DNA of 64,000 bases from Myxococcaceae bacterium. GTDB lineage: Bacteria; Myxococcota_A; Polyangia; Polyangiales; Ga0077539. The translations under genes and the position numbers were made by a program. Shown here piece after piece: positions 38,014-46,220 of this stretch. The DNA lies in NCBI GenBank assembly GCA_004297725.1, contig SCUS01000133.1:248001-312000 (forward strand). Reading direction: 5' to 3'. The first letter of the stretch is position 1. Each line of letters starts with the position of its first letter. Below the pieces are notes generated by a model, which ran no database searches, had not been told where the DNA came from, and saw only the letters and a program-made list of their open reading frames with translations.

Positions 38014-39924
38014 ATGACTTCCGAGCCCCTCCAAGCCTCTTCCGTAGACGACTTCTCCTGGGAGCCTCGGCCTCGCTACCGCGCGCTGCTCCTCGCGCTG
38101 CGCGAGGTGATCGCGGAGGCGCCCTCGCTGCGCGCGCTGCTGCTCGGCTCGGGCGACCTGCTCCACGCGCTGCTCGATGCCGAGCGCATCACGGTCTTCG
38201 CGGCGGACGAGCGCAGCGAGTCGCTCTACTCCATCGCCCGGAGCGGCGGAGAGTCGCGCTCGCTGCGCGTCGCGTTCGACGCGCGCACCATCGCGGGCTT
38301 CGTCGCGACCACGCAGCGCTCGGTGATGCTCCGCGACGCCCAGGACGCCGAGCAGCTCCGCGCGCTGCACCCGCTGCTGCACCTCGATCGCGCCCCGGAG
38401 CCGGGCGTGCGCAGCGTGCTGGCGACGCCGATTCTCGGGAGCCGGCGCGCGGTGGGCCTGCTGGAGTTCGTGAACTCACTCGACGGGGAGGCCTTTCGTG
38501 CGGACGACCTGCGCCTCGCGGAGGCCACCGCGCGGATGCTCGCTCCCCGCATGGAGGCGCTCTGCGCGGAGGCCCCGTCGATGAGGGCGCCGGGCTCGCG
38601 CTTTCCTCCGCTCCGCTCGTCCGCGGCGGAGGAGGACTCCCTGGAGCGCCTGCTGGCCGAGGTCGCGAGCGCTCGCTCGCCAGAGAACGACCGCGACGAC
38701 GAGGAGCGGGACTCCGACGACCGGGACTCGGACTCCCTGGCGGCGAGGCTCGTTCGGCGCATCGTGCTGGACGCCCAGCAGCGCGGTGCCTCGGACGTGC
38801 ACTTCGAGCCCGGCGGCACCCGTGGCGGGCTGCGGGTGCGCCTCCGCGTCGACGGCGACTGCATCGACCACGCGACGGTGCCTGCGACCTTCCGGTCGAG
38901 CCTGGTGCAGCGCATGAAGGTGCTCGCGGACCTCGACCTCGCCGAGCGACGGCGGCCGCAGGACGGGCGCTTTCGCATCCAGGCCGGGGACTCCGCCGTC
39001 GACGTCCGCATGGCCACGCTGCCGACCGTGGGTGACAACGAGGACGTCACGCTGCGGCTGCTCTCGGCGTGGCGGCCGCGGCCGCTCGACGGGATGGACT
39101 TCTCGGAGGTCAACCTCGCGCGCTTCCAGTCGATCATCGCGGCGCCCTACGGCATCGTGCTCGTGGTGGGTCCGACGGGGTCGGGGAAGACCACGACGCT
39201 GCACGCCGCGGCGGGCGCCCTGAATACCGCGGACCGTAAGGTGCTCACCGTCGAAGACCCGGTGGAGATCGTCCAGCCGGGCCTGCGGCAGGTGCAGGCC
39301 AACGCCCGCATCGGGCTCGGCTTCCCGGAGGTGCTGCGGGCCTTCCTTCGCTCGGACCCGGACGTCATCCTGGTGGGAGAGATGCGCGACCGGGTGACCG
39401 CCGGCGTGGCCGTCGAGGCCTCCCTCACCGGCCACCTCGTGCTCTCGACGCTGCAGGCCAACAGCGCGGCGGAGACCGTTCCGCGGCTGCTCGGCATGGA
39501 CATCGACCCCTACGCCTTCGCCGACGCCCTGCGCGGCGTGCTGGCGCAGCGCCTCGTGAAGCGCCTCTGCACCCACTGCCGCGCGCCCTACGCGCCGACG
39601 CCCGCGGAGTGGGAGCAGCTCTCCGGCGCCTACGGCCACGACGCCTTCGCGGTGCGGGCCGAGCGGACCTCCACGGAGTTCATGCTCCACCGCGCGGTGG
39701 GGTGCGCCCGCTGCAACGGCACGGGCTACCGCGGGCGCGTGGCGCTGCACGAGATCCTGCCCGGGAGCGGCGCGATCGCGGGGCTGATTCGTCAGCGAGC
39801 GACCATCGTCGAGCTGCGCGCCGCGGCGGACCGCGAGGGCATGACCACGGTGCTACAGGACGGCATCGAGAAGGCGCTCCAGGGCATCACCGACCTCGGT
39901 CAGGTGCGCTCGAGCTGCCTGTGA
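38014..39924 (+). CDS. GAF domain-GspE/PilB-type secretion ATPase
   Basis: A 636-residue protein. Residues about 28-180 resemble a GAF sensor domain (ITVFAADERSESLYSIARSG, VRSVLATPILGS, VGLLEFVNS). A short acidic Asp/Glu/Arg linker (about 228-245) leads to the type II secretion/type IV pilus assembly ATPase. That part has Walker A GPTGSGKT at 386-393, LTVEDPVEIVQPGLRQVQ (Asp box), RSDPDVILVGEMRD (Walker B region), a His box near SLTGHLVLSTLQAN, and the zinc tetracysteine CTHC ... CARC. PilB and GspE normally carry N-terminal GspE-N domains, not GAF. It could link ATPase activity to a small-molecule or redox signal. No pilin genes lie nearby. Confidence 0.9.
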   Translation: MTSEPLQASSVDDFSWEPRPRYRALLLALREVIAEAPSLRALLLGSGDLLHALLDAERITVFAADERSESLYSIARSGGESRSLRVAFDARTIAGFVATTQRSVMLRDAQDAEQLRALHPLLHLDRAPEPGVRSVLATPILGSRRAVGLLEFVNSLDGEAFRADDLRLAEATARMLAPRMEALCAEAPSMRAPGSRFPPLRSSAAEEDSLERLLAEVASARSPENDRDDEERDSDDRDSDSLAARLVRRIVLDAQQRGASDVHFEPGGTRGGLRVRLRVDGDCIDHATVPATFRSSLVQRMKVLADLDLAERRRPQDGRFRIQAGDSAVDVRMATLPTVGDNEDVTLRLLSAWRPRPLDGMDFSEVNLARFQSIIAAPYGIVLVVGPTGSGKTTTLHAAAGALNTADRKVLTVEDPVEIVQPGLRQVQANARIGLGFPEVLRAFLRSDPDVILVGEMRDRVTAGVAVEASLTGHLVLSTLQANSAAETVPRLLGMDIDPYAFADALRGVLAQRLVKRLCTHCRAPYAPTPAEWEQLSGAYGHDAFAVRAERTSTEFMLHRAVGCARCNGTGYRGRVALHEILPGSGAIAGLIRQRATIVELRAAADREGMTTVLQDGIEKALQGITDLGQVRSSCL

Positions 39925-40720
39925 GCGCCACGGCCCGCACCGCCGCCGCGCTGAAGGTCGCCGCGAGGGAGACGGCCAGCAGCGCGAAGAGCCACTCCTC
40001 CTCCCGCCACGGGACGCAGAGCCACAGCGACACCGTCCACCAGAGCGCCGCCAGCAGGGCCGCCGCCCGCAGCCGGGTGCGAGGTCGCTGCGGGGCGCGT
40101 CGCGCGCGGATCGCCGCGAGGCCGTAGCCCAGCGAGGAGAGCAGCGTCAGCAGCAGGGCGACGCGCATGCCCTGGTTGAAGGCGCGGCGAGCCGGGGTCT
40201 CCCAGGTGGTGGGCGCGCTGGTCGAGGCGAGCGTGGCGCGGAGAAGGGCGCGGGCGTCCCTGGCGCGGTGCCCGGGAGCGAGGAGCACCAGCAGCACCGC
40301 GTCGTCTTCGAGGGGGATCGCGGTGGCGAAGCGGGTGACGTTCACGCCGCCGGGCAGCGTCGCGAGGCCGACGAGGGTCTCCACGGGGAAGCCCAGTACC
40401 CGGTCGTGCTCGACGTGGTCGGTGAAGCGGAAGGCGTCTGCGCGGCGGAACTCCGCGCGCTCTCCGGGCAGCAGCGATCGCTGCGGCAGGACGGCGTCGA
40501 GGTGCAGCACCTGGAGCACCATCGGGGGCTCGTCGGGCAGGTCGCCCGGGCGGCGGAAGACGTCGAGCAGGTCGCCGCGGACGCCGTCGGGCTCCACGCG
40601 CTCGAAGCGGTCAGGCAGGGTGAAGGTGAAGCGCGGCCGCTCGTGGCGGACGACCACCGGGTCGGCCGAGGCGCTCACGGCGGCGAGGAGCGCGGCGAGG
40701 GTGAGCGCGGGGAGGCGCAA
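39887..40720 (-). CDS. Exported protein with C-terminal membrane helices
   Basis: A 277-residue protein; no ATG fits, and TTG at 40720 gives a signal peptide (LRLPALTLAALLAAVSASA). About residues 20-170 form a beta-sandwich-like domain reminiscent of DcrB/PsbP-type stress proteins (FTFTLPDRFERVEPDGV). At the C-terminus lie three hydrophobic segments (MRVALLLTLLSSLGYGLAAI; ALLAALWWTVSLWLCV; WLFALLAVSLAATFSAAAV). Function unknown. It starts 14 bases after the preceding gene and overlaps the convergent ATPase gene by 38 bases. Confidence 0.6.
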   Translation of the reverse strand: MRLPALTLAALLAAVSASADPVVVRHERPRFTFTLPDRFERVEPDGVRGDLLDVFRRPGDLPDEPPMVLQVLHLDAVLPQRSLLPGERAEFRRADAFRFTDHVEHDRVLGFPVETLVGLATLPGGVNVTRFATAIPLEDDAVLLVLLAPGHRARDARALLRATLASTSAPTTWETPARRAFNQGMRVALLLTLLSSLGYGLAAIRARRAPQRPRTRLRAAALLAALWWTVSLWLCVPWREEEWLFALLAVSLAATFSAAAVRAVALTGSSSAPDRGR

Positions 40721-40734
40721 GGGTCGTGGCTGCC

Positions 40735-41397
40735 TTAGCGGGCGGGATAGCGGGTGAGGTCGAGGGTGAAGCCGTCGGCGGAGGAGGCGCCCTCCGGGGG
40801 CTGCAGGTCGGCCAGCCGGTCGGCCTCGACGACGGCCTCGTAGCGGACGCGGTCGCCGGGGCCGAGGACGCGCAGGCGCACCCTCGGGGCGCTCTGCTCG
40901 ACGACGAAGGACTGCACGCGCCGGGCGTCGGCGACGCCGCCCAGGAAGGTGGGCGTGCCGGAGTTGACGTTGCCCCGGATGACGGCCTCGAGGGTCAGGC
41001 GGTCGACGGGGCACGGCTCGCGGTCGTCGTCGGGGTTGGTGGTGCGGCAGCTCGGGAGCACCGCCCAGATGCGGCGGCCCTGGCCGAGCGCGCCGATGCC
41101 GAAGGCCGTGCTCCCGGGGGGCGCGATGACGAGGTACACGCGCATCCGCCGGAGCATCCCGTCGACCGCGGAGACGGGGACCGGGATCACCTCAGCGAGA
41201 TCGAGGGTGGGGCGCGCCTGCGGCGTGGCCTCGGTGGTCGCGACCGTGGGCGGAGCCACGGCGACGCTGCCGGGGCGCGCGGCCGCGGGGGTCGGGCGTC
41301 GAGGCGGGTGCGAGCGCCGCTGCGCCCAGGCGGAAGTCGAGGCGCCGAGGGAGAGCGCCGCCGCGAGGGCGAGCGCGATCGAGGTGCGGATAGGCAT
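40735..41397 (-). CDS. Hypothetical secreted protein
   Basis: A 220-residue protein with a textbook start: GGAGGT 9 bases before the ATG at 41397. A signal peptide (MPIRTSIALALAAALSLGAS to SAWAQ) leads to a Pro/Arg-rich linker, then a compact domain (about 75-215) of alternating beta strands with one pair of cysteines (SCRTTNPDDDREPCPV). I do not recognise it. It is divergent from selD and upstream of the exported protein at 39887-40720, with which it probably forms an operon. Confidence 0.7.
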   Translation of the reverse strand: MPIRTSIALALAAALSLGASTSAWAQRRSHPPRRPTPAAARPGSVAVAPPTVATTEATPQARPTLDLAEVIPVPVSAVDGMLRRMRVYLVIAPPGSTAFGIGALGQGRRIWAVLPSCRTTNPDDDREPCPVDRLTLEAVIRGNVNSGTPTFLGGVADARRVQSFVVEQSAPRVRLRVLGPGDRVRYEAVVEADRLADLQPPEGASSADGFTLDLTRYPAR

Positions 41398-41496
41398 AGG
41401 TGTGAAACCTCCACGGTCCGCGATGGACGACCGATGGTAGCGCAGGGTGCGGGCGAGCGTTGCGTTCACGGCGAGGCGGGTGCTACGCCGCAGGGG

Positions 41497-42561
41497 ATGA
41501 GCGGCGAAGAGCAGGTCCGGCTGACGAAGCTGGCGCACGGCGCGGGGTGAGCGAGCAAGGTCCGCGCTGCGGATCTCGCGCACGTGCTGCGCGGCCTCGC
41601 CCTCCCCGTCGACCCGAACGTTCTCATCGGCCTCAACCCGGCCGATGACGCCGCGGTGGTGCGCCTGCTGCCCGAGCTCGCGCTCGTGTTCACCACGGAC
41701 TTCTTCACTCCGCTCGTGGACGACCCGCGCACCTTCGGCCGCATCGCCGCGGCCAACGCCCTCTCGGACGTCTACGCGATGGGGGGTCGGCCGCTGGTCG
41801 CCCTCAACATCATGGCCTTCCCGACGAAGCTCCTCGGCCTGGAGGTGATGGCGGAGGTGCTCGCGGGCGGAGCCGACATCGCTCGCGAGGCAGGCATCTC
41901 CATCGCGGGCGGACACTCGGTCGAGGACCAGGAGCCCAAGTACGGTCTCGCGGTGATCGGGACGGTCCACCCCGACCGCGTGTGGCGCAAGGGCGGGGCG
42001 AAGGCGGGGGACGCGCTGGTGCTCACCAAGGCCCTCGGCACCGGAGTGCTCGCGACGGCGCTCAAGCGGGGGAGGATTCCCGAGGACGGTGTGGCCATGC
42101 AGGCGGCGATCGCCTCCATGGTCACCCTCAACGCCGCGGCCGCGAAGACGATCCTCGACCTCGGGGTGGAGGTCCACGCCGCGACGGACGTCACGGGCTA
42201 CGGGCTCGTCGGGCACCTCGGCGAGATGATGCGAGCGAGCGAAGGGGTCTCCGCGAGGCTCTCGGCGGCGGCGCTCCCGGTCCTCGAGGGCGCGTTGGAG
42301 CTCGCCGCGGACGGCGTGCTGGCGGGCGGCACCAGGGCCAACCGCAGCTTCGCGGGAGAGTGGTTTCGCGTCGACGAAGGTGTCGACGAGGCGCGCGCGT
42401 GGATCGCCTGCGACGCCCAGACCTCCGGCGGTCTGCTGGTGGCGTGTCCCCCGGCCGACGCTGCGTCGCTGGTCGAGGCGCTGCGGGCGACGGGCTCCCC
42501 GGCTGCGGTGATCGGCCAGGTGGTCGATCAGCCGGGGGCGGCGATCACGCTCGGTCGCTGA
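41497..42561 (+). CDS. selD: Selenide, water dikinase, probably a selenoprotein
   Basis: SelD makes selenophosphate from selenide and ATP, the selenium donor for selenocysteine and selenouridine. The gene is 354 codons if the in-frame TGA at 41548-41550 is read as selenocysteine. Translation from the ATG at 41497 gives RLTKLAHGAG-U-ASKV, where U18 falls exactly on the catalytic Cys/Sec of the SelD N-terminus. The frame then continues without break: DDAAVVRLLPELALVFTTDF, GRIAAANALSDVYAMGG and GGHSVEDQEPKYGLAV, with the usual dikinase fold to the end. A simple gene caller would start at 41584 and lose the active site. Other selenium genes are not in the window. Confidence 0.88.
41558..41576 (+). 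promoter_or_regulatory. Candidate bacterial SECIS hairpin in selD
   Basis: AGGTCCGC and GCGGATCT pair over 8 bp (one G-U) around the loop GCT. The stem begins 8 bases after the TGA and the loop lies 16-18 bases after it. Bacterial SECIS elements sit directly behind the UGA, with a G at the start of a small apical loop, so placement fits. In such GC-rich coding DNA hairpins arise by chance, and folding and SelB binding are untested. Confidence 0.5.
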
Positions 42562-44797
42562 GCAGCGGGCGGCGGCGCCACACGAACGCCGCGCTCGCCA
42601 CGAGGCACACCAGCGCGAGGCCGCTCACCATGGCGCCGCGCGCCAGCGAGCGGGGCCGGAACACGAAGGCTACCCGGTGGGTCCCCGCGGGGATCGCGAC
42701 GGCCTTCTGGTTGATGTTGGCGCGCACGATGGGCGCCTCGCGGCCATCGACGGTCGCCGTCCAGCCGGGGTACCAGCTCTCGGCGAGCACCAGCCATCCC
42801 GCGCTCGGGGCATCGACGGTGGCGATCAGCTCCGCGTTGGACGGACGAGCGACGCGGGCCTCGACCAGCGTCGGGGCCCCGGGCTCCGGCGCGGGCGGGA
42901 GCGACGCGCTCGGAGCGGCGTGGAGGAGCACCTCGCGCCGTGGCGAGAAGGCCTCGGAGAAGATCCACTCCGCCGCCGCGCGGTCGGTCGGAGCCGCCAC
43001 GGCGCGGCCCACGAAATACGCGAGCGGCAGCGGGTCGCGCACGCGGTAGAGCCGCGCCCACGATCCGCTCGGCATGGGTTCGAGGCGCTGCGACTGCACC
43101 GGCGACGGGGCGAGCACGTGGGTCACGTGGTTCATCGCGAGGAAGCGGACGAAGCCCCCCTGGGGGACGAGCTGGTCGCGCTCCGTGCGGTAGTTGCCGC
43201 GCGCGATGCCGTCGTGGGTCGGGCTCATCGCCCCCCAGCTGATCTCCATCTCGCGGGTGATGAGCCCGGCGTAGCCGTCCGGCGAGGCCAGCGACCAGTA
43301 CAGGTTGGCGTTGGGCTGGATCAGCTCCCGAGCGACGCGGTAGGGCGCGAGGTCGCTCCATCCCCGCGCGAGCCCGAAGGCCCGCTGGTGCACCGCAGAG
43401 GACTCCATCGAGTACAGGCGCCCGACCGGCTCGGAGGCGAGCGAGCGCAGCGCCGCGGGCGGGGCGAGCCAGGCGCCCGCGTCGGAGAGCGGGTTCTGCC
43501 GTGGCTGGGTCAGCCCGAGGTCGAGCGCCGTGATGGCTACCGCGGCGGCGGCCAGGTGCAGCGCGGTGATGCGCGAGGTGCCCGCGGAGGCCCTGCCGGA
43601 CCACCACCGCTCTGCGCGGGTGAGGCCGAGGCCGGCGAGCGCCGCGAGCGCGCCGCACGCGACGAAGAGGAAGCGCTGCGGGATGCGGAAGCTCTTGATG
43701 CCGGGGAGCAGGGCGAAGGCGACGCGGTACACCGGCGTCGCGGGGCCGAGCGCGAAGAGCAGCCCGAGGAGCGCCAGCGCGCCGAGCACCCACACCGCCC
43801 GGCGGCGGTCGGACCACAGCGCGACGAGCGCGAAGGGCACCGTGCAGAGCCCGAGGTAGCCGTGCGACTCCCAGAAGATGTCGCGGCCGCGGTAGGTGCC
43901 GTCGCTCACGTCACCGAAGGGGTAAGGGACCGCCAGCGCGAGGAGGTTGGGCGGCCAGTAGCGCCAGTGCGTCGCGAACTCCCAGGTGAGCCCGCCGTGG
44001 CGCGACGAGAGGCCGCCGAGCTCGGCCATCGGGAGCAGCTGCACCGCGCCCAGGGCGATGCCGATCATACAGGCCAGGGTAAAGCGCCCCAGCGCGAGGA
44101 GGCGCCCGCGGGCGTCGCGGGAGGCGTCGAGCGCTCGCACCACGGCCCAGAGCCCGTAGGCCAGCAGGCACGCGTAGAGCGACTGCGGAAACGAGGCCAG
44201 CGCCTGCAGCCCGACGACGGCGGCGAAGAGCACCAGCGCCCGGTCTCGGCGAGGGCCCTCGGAGCGCGGGCCGAGCGCCTCGTCGACCAGCGAGAGCCCC
44301 AGCGGAAACCACGCGACGGTGCCCAGCACGCCGAGGTGGCGCCACTGCGAGACGAGCACCCCGCCGTGCGCCCAGACCAGCGCCGAGAGCATCGCGCCTG
44401 GCACCGAGGCGCCGAGTACCCGCGCGAGGCGCGCTGCGCCGAAGCCGGCGACGGCGAGCATCAGCAGGAGGAAGGCGTCGTAGGCCGCCGCCGGTGGGAG
44501 CGCCGCGAAGAGCAGCTCGCTGATGGGGTCGAGCGCGCCGCCGCTCGCGAAGATGGGATAGCCCGTGTAGACGCCGGGCTCCCAGAGGGGGAGGTGGCCC
44601 GAGCGCAGGGCGCGACCCATCGCGGCGCGGGCGGGGAGCTCGCCGCCGAGGAGGTCGGCGACGAAGATGTCGTCGGCGAGGTTGACCACGCGGAAGGTGA
44701 GCAGCCGCGCGTAGGGGAGGACGAGCAGGAGCCCGAGGAGGATCCACGGCGCCCAGCGGCGGGATCCGGCCGGGGGAGGCACCGGCGCGGGGGTCAC
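42545..44797 (-). CDS. YfhO-family membrane protein
   Basis: A 750-residue protein starting with GTG at 44797 whose start overlaps the stop of the upstream TPR gene (GTGA), indicating coupling. About twelve hydrophobic helices fill residues 15-560. WPPNLLALAVPYPFGDVSDG and SHGYLGLCTVPFALVAL are typical of the family, and the C-terminal GWLVLAESWYPGWTATVDG with IPAGTHRVAFVFRP is its signature extracytoplasmic domain. Some YfhO members act as GT-C-type glycosyltransferases in envelope glycosylation (lipoteichoic acid in Gram-positives). The role here is unknown. It overlaps the end of convergent selD by 17 bases. Confidence 0.85.
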   Translation of the reverse strand: MTPAPVPPPAGSRRWAPWILLGLLLVLPYARLLTFRVVNLADDIFVADLLGGELPARAAMGRALRSGHLPLWEPGVYTGYPIFASGGALDPISELLFAALPPAAAYDAFLLLMLAVAGFGAARLARVLGASVPGAMLSALVWAHGGVLVSQWRHLGVLGTVAWFPLGLSLVDEALGPRSEGPRRDRALVLFAAVVGLQALASFPQSLYACLLAYGLWAVVRALDASRDARGRLLALGRFTLACMIGIALGAVQLLPMAELGGLSSRHGGLTWEFATHWRYWPPNLLALAVPYPFGDVSDGTYRGRDIFWESHGYLGLCTVPFALVALWSDRRRAVWVLGALALLGLLFALGPATPVYRVAFALLPGIKSFRIPQRFLFVACGALAALAGLGLTRAERWWSGRASAGTSRITALHLAAAAVAITALDLGLTQPRQNPLSDAGAWLAPPAALRSLASEPVGRLYSMESSAVHQRAFGLARGWSDLAPYRVARELIQPNANLYWSLASPDGYAGLITREMEISWGAMSPTHDGIARGNYRTERDQLVPQGGFVRFLAMNHVTHVLAPSPVQSQRLEPMPSGSWARLYRVRDPLPLAYFVGRAVAAPTDRAAAEWIFSEAFSPRREVLLHAAPSASLPPAPEPGAPTLVEARVARPSNAELIATVDAPSAGWLVLAESWYPGWTATVDGREAPIVRANINQKAVAIPAGTHRVAFVFRPRSLARGAMVSGLALVCLVASAAFVWRRRPLLSDRA

Positions 44798-45429
44798 CGG
44801 GGCGCTGGAGCCGTCGTCGTCCCGGCGGCGTTGGCGGCGCCCGCGGCGTTGACGCGCAGTCGCTCGGCGATGCGCTCCCGCACCGGCGTGTACTCGCGGT
44901 CGAGGGACTCGCGCTGACGGATGGCCTCGATGCGGGCGCGCGGCAGGGCGCCGGAGGTCACGCTGGCGTGGGCGTCGGCGAACTCGGCGACGGCACCCCA
45001 GGCGCCGATGGCCTCGCGCCAGAGCCCCTGGGCCTCGTCGGTGTCGGCGATGCCGATGAGGGCGCGGGCGCGGTCGGCGTCGGCGCTGGCCTCGATGGCC
45101 AGGCGCAGGGCCTCGCGGTAGTTGCCCATCGCGGTCGCGGCGTCGTTGCGAGCGCGCGACACGGCGGCCATGCGGAGCCACGGAACGGGCGAGCGTGGGT
45201 CGCGCTGCACGGCGTCGCGGAAGGCGGTCATGGCGGCGTCGAAATCGCGGCGGGCGAAGGCCTCGGCGCCGCGGCGCAGGCTCTGGTCGAAGGGGCTGGG
45301 GCCTCGCGTCGGGGCGGCCGCGGGGGCGGGCGCCGGAGCGGGGGCGTTCTGAGCGAGGGCGGCCGCGGGCGACAGCCACGCGAGGCCGAGGATCAGGGTG
45401 ATGGGTCGCAGCACGGCGCGAGGATACAC
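44794..45429 (-). CDS. Secreted TPR-like protein
   Basis: A 211-residue protein. A signal peptide (ITLILGLAWLSPAAALAQ) and an Ala/Pro linker are followed by helical repeats of the tetratricopeptide kind (GAEAFARRDFDAAMTAFRDA, then MGNYREALRLAIEA). Both possible starts are GTG (45429 and 45414), without a good ribosome binding site. It lies 4 bases behind the lytic transglycosylase gene and overlaps the YfhO gene by 4. Probably an interaction partner of one of them. Confidence 0.7.
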   Translation of the reverse strand: MYPRAVLRPITLILGLAWLSPAAALAQNAPAPAPAPAAAPTRGPSPFDQSLRRGAEAFARRDFDAAMTAFRDAVQRDPRSPVPWLRMAAVSRARNDAATAMGNYREALRLAIEASADADRARALIGIADTDEAQGLWREAIGAWGAVAEFADAHASVTSGALPRARIEAIRQRESLDREYTPVRERIAERLRVNAAGAANAAGTTTAPAPR

Positions 45430-45433
45430 CGGG

Positions 45434-46105
45434 TCAGCGCGCGCGATACTCGTAGTAGTAGCGGAGCACCTGGCGGACGTAGTGCTGGGTCTCCTCGTAG
45501 GGGGGCACCGCGCCGTAGCGGATGACCGCGCCGCTGCCGGCGTTGTAGGCCGCGAGGGTGAGCACGAGGTCGCCGTTGAAGGTGTTGGCGAGCACCCGCA
45601 GGTAGCGCGTCCCGCCGAGCACGTTCTGCCGCGGGTCGAAGGGGTCGGTGACGGTCATGCTCTGCGCGGTGGACGGGAGCATCTGCATCAGGCCGAGGGC
45701 GCCCGAGGACGACACGCTCCAGGCGTTGAAGTCGCTCTCCTGCTTGATCACCGCGCGGATGAGGGCCTCGGGGATCTGGTAGAGCTGCGCGGCCTCGCGG
45801 ATGTACGGGTCGTAGCGGTTGTAGCGGGTGGCGTCGCCGCGGGCGGCGTCGTACTGGGCGCGCACATCCGGACCGACGGTGGGGAGGTTGGGCGCGGTGA
45901 TGACCTGCGACGGCGCGTCAGGGGCCGGGCGGTGGTCGGGGGTGGAGATGATCACCCTCGCGTTGGCGCGGCGGTTGGCCGGGACGTTGGTGAAGTGCAG
46001 CGATCCGTCGGCGCCGCGGGACATCCAGATCTGTGCGAGTGCGGACGGCGCCGCGGCGAGCATCGCGGCGAGCAGGGACGTGACGACGGACGGGCGCAAG
46101 GTCAT
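45434..46105 (-). CDS. Periplasmic lytic transglycosylase (SLT family)
   Basis: A 223-residue exported enzyme that cleaves peptidoglycan glycan chains. The ATG at 46105 is followed by a signal peptide ending SALAQ, a DUF4124-like N-terminal segment (IWMSRGADGSLHFTNVPANR), then the Slt70-type domain. The catalytic Glu is in AVIKQESDFNAWS, with GALGLMQMLPSTA and LAAYNAGSGAV as the conserved blocks. The family 1 SLT pattern is complete. First gene of a three-gene unit with the TPR and YfhO genes. It may open the wall for an envelope structure. Divergent from nadB. Confidence 0.9.
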   Translation of the reverse strand: MTLRPSVVTSLLAAMLAAAPSALAQIWMSRGADGSLHFTNVPANRRANARVIISTPDHRPAPDAPSQVITAPNLPTVGPDVRAQYDAARGDATRYNRYDPYIREAAQLYQIPEALIRAVIKQESDFNAWSVSSSGALGLMQMLPSTAQSMTVTDPFDPRQNVLGGTRYLRVLANTFNGDLVLTLAAYNAGSGAVIRYGAVPPYEETQHYVRQVLRYYYEYRAR

Positions 46106-46220
46106 GGCAGGATAGCGAACGACGGGGCGGGTCGGCCAGTTCCCGGGAGGGTTGAGGGGGGCCCCGCGGGACCGGATGGTGCGCGGCGACGTTGGGGGAT
46201 AAGGTCGCCGGACATCATCG

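Noticed and set aside
41548-41550. TGA in selD as a nonsense mutation or the 3' end of a separate small gene
   Set aside because: The codon falls exactly on the catalytic Cys/Sec position, both flanks match SelD, and the downstream frame is fully conserved, so selenocysteine is more likely. The genome-wide test remains open.
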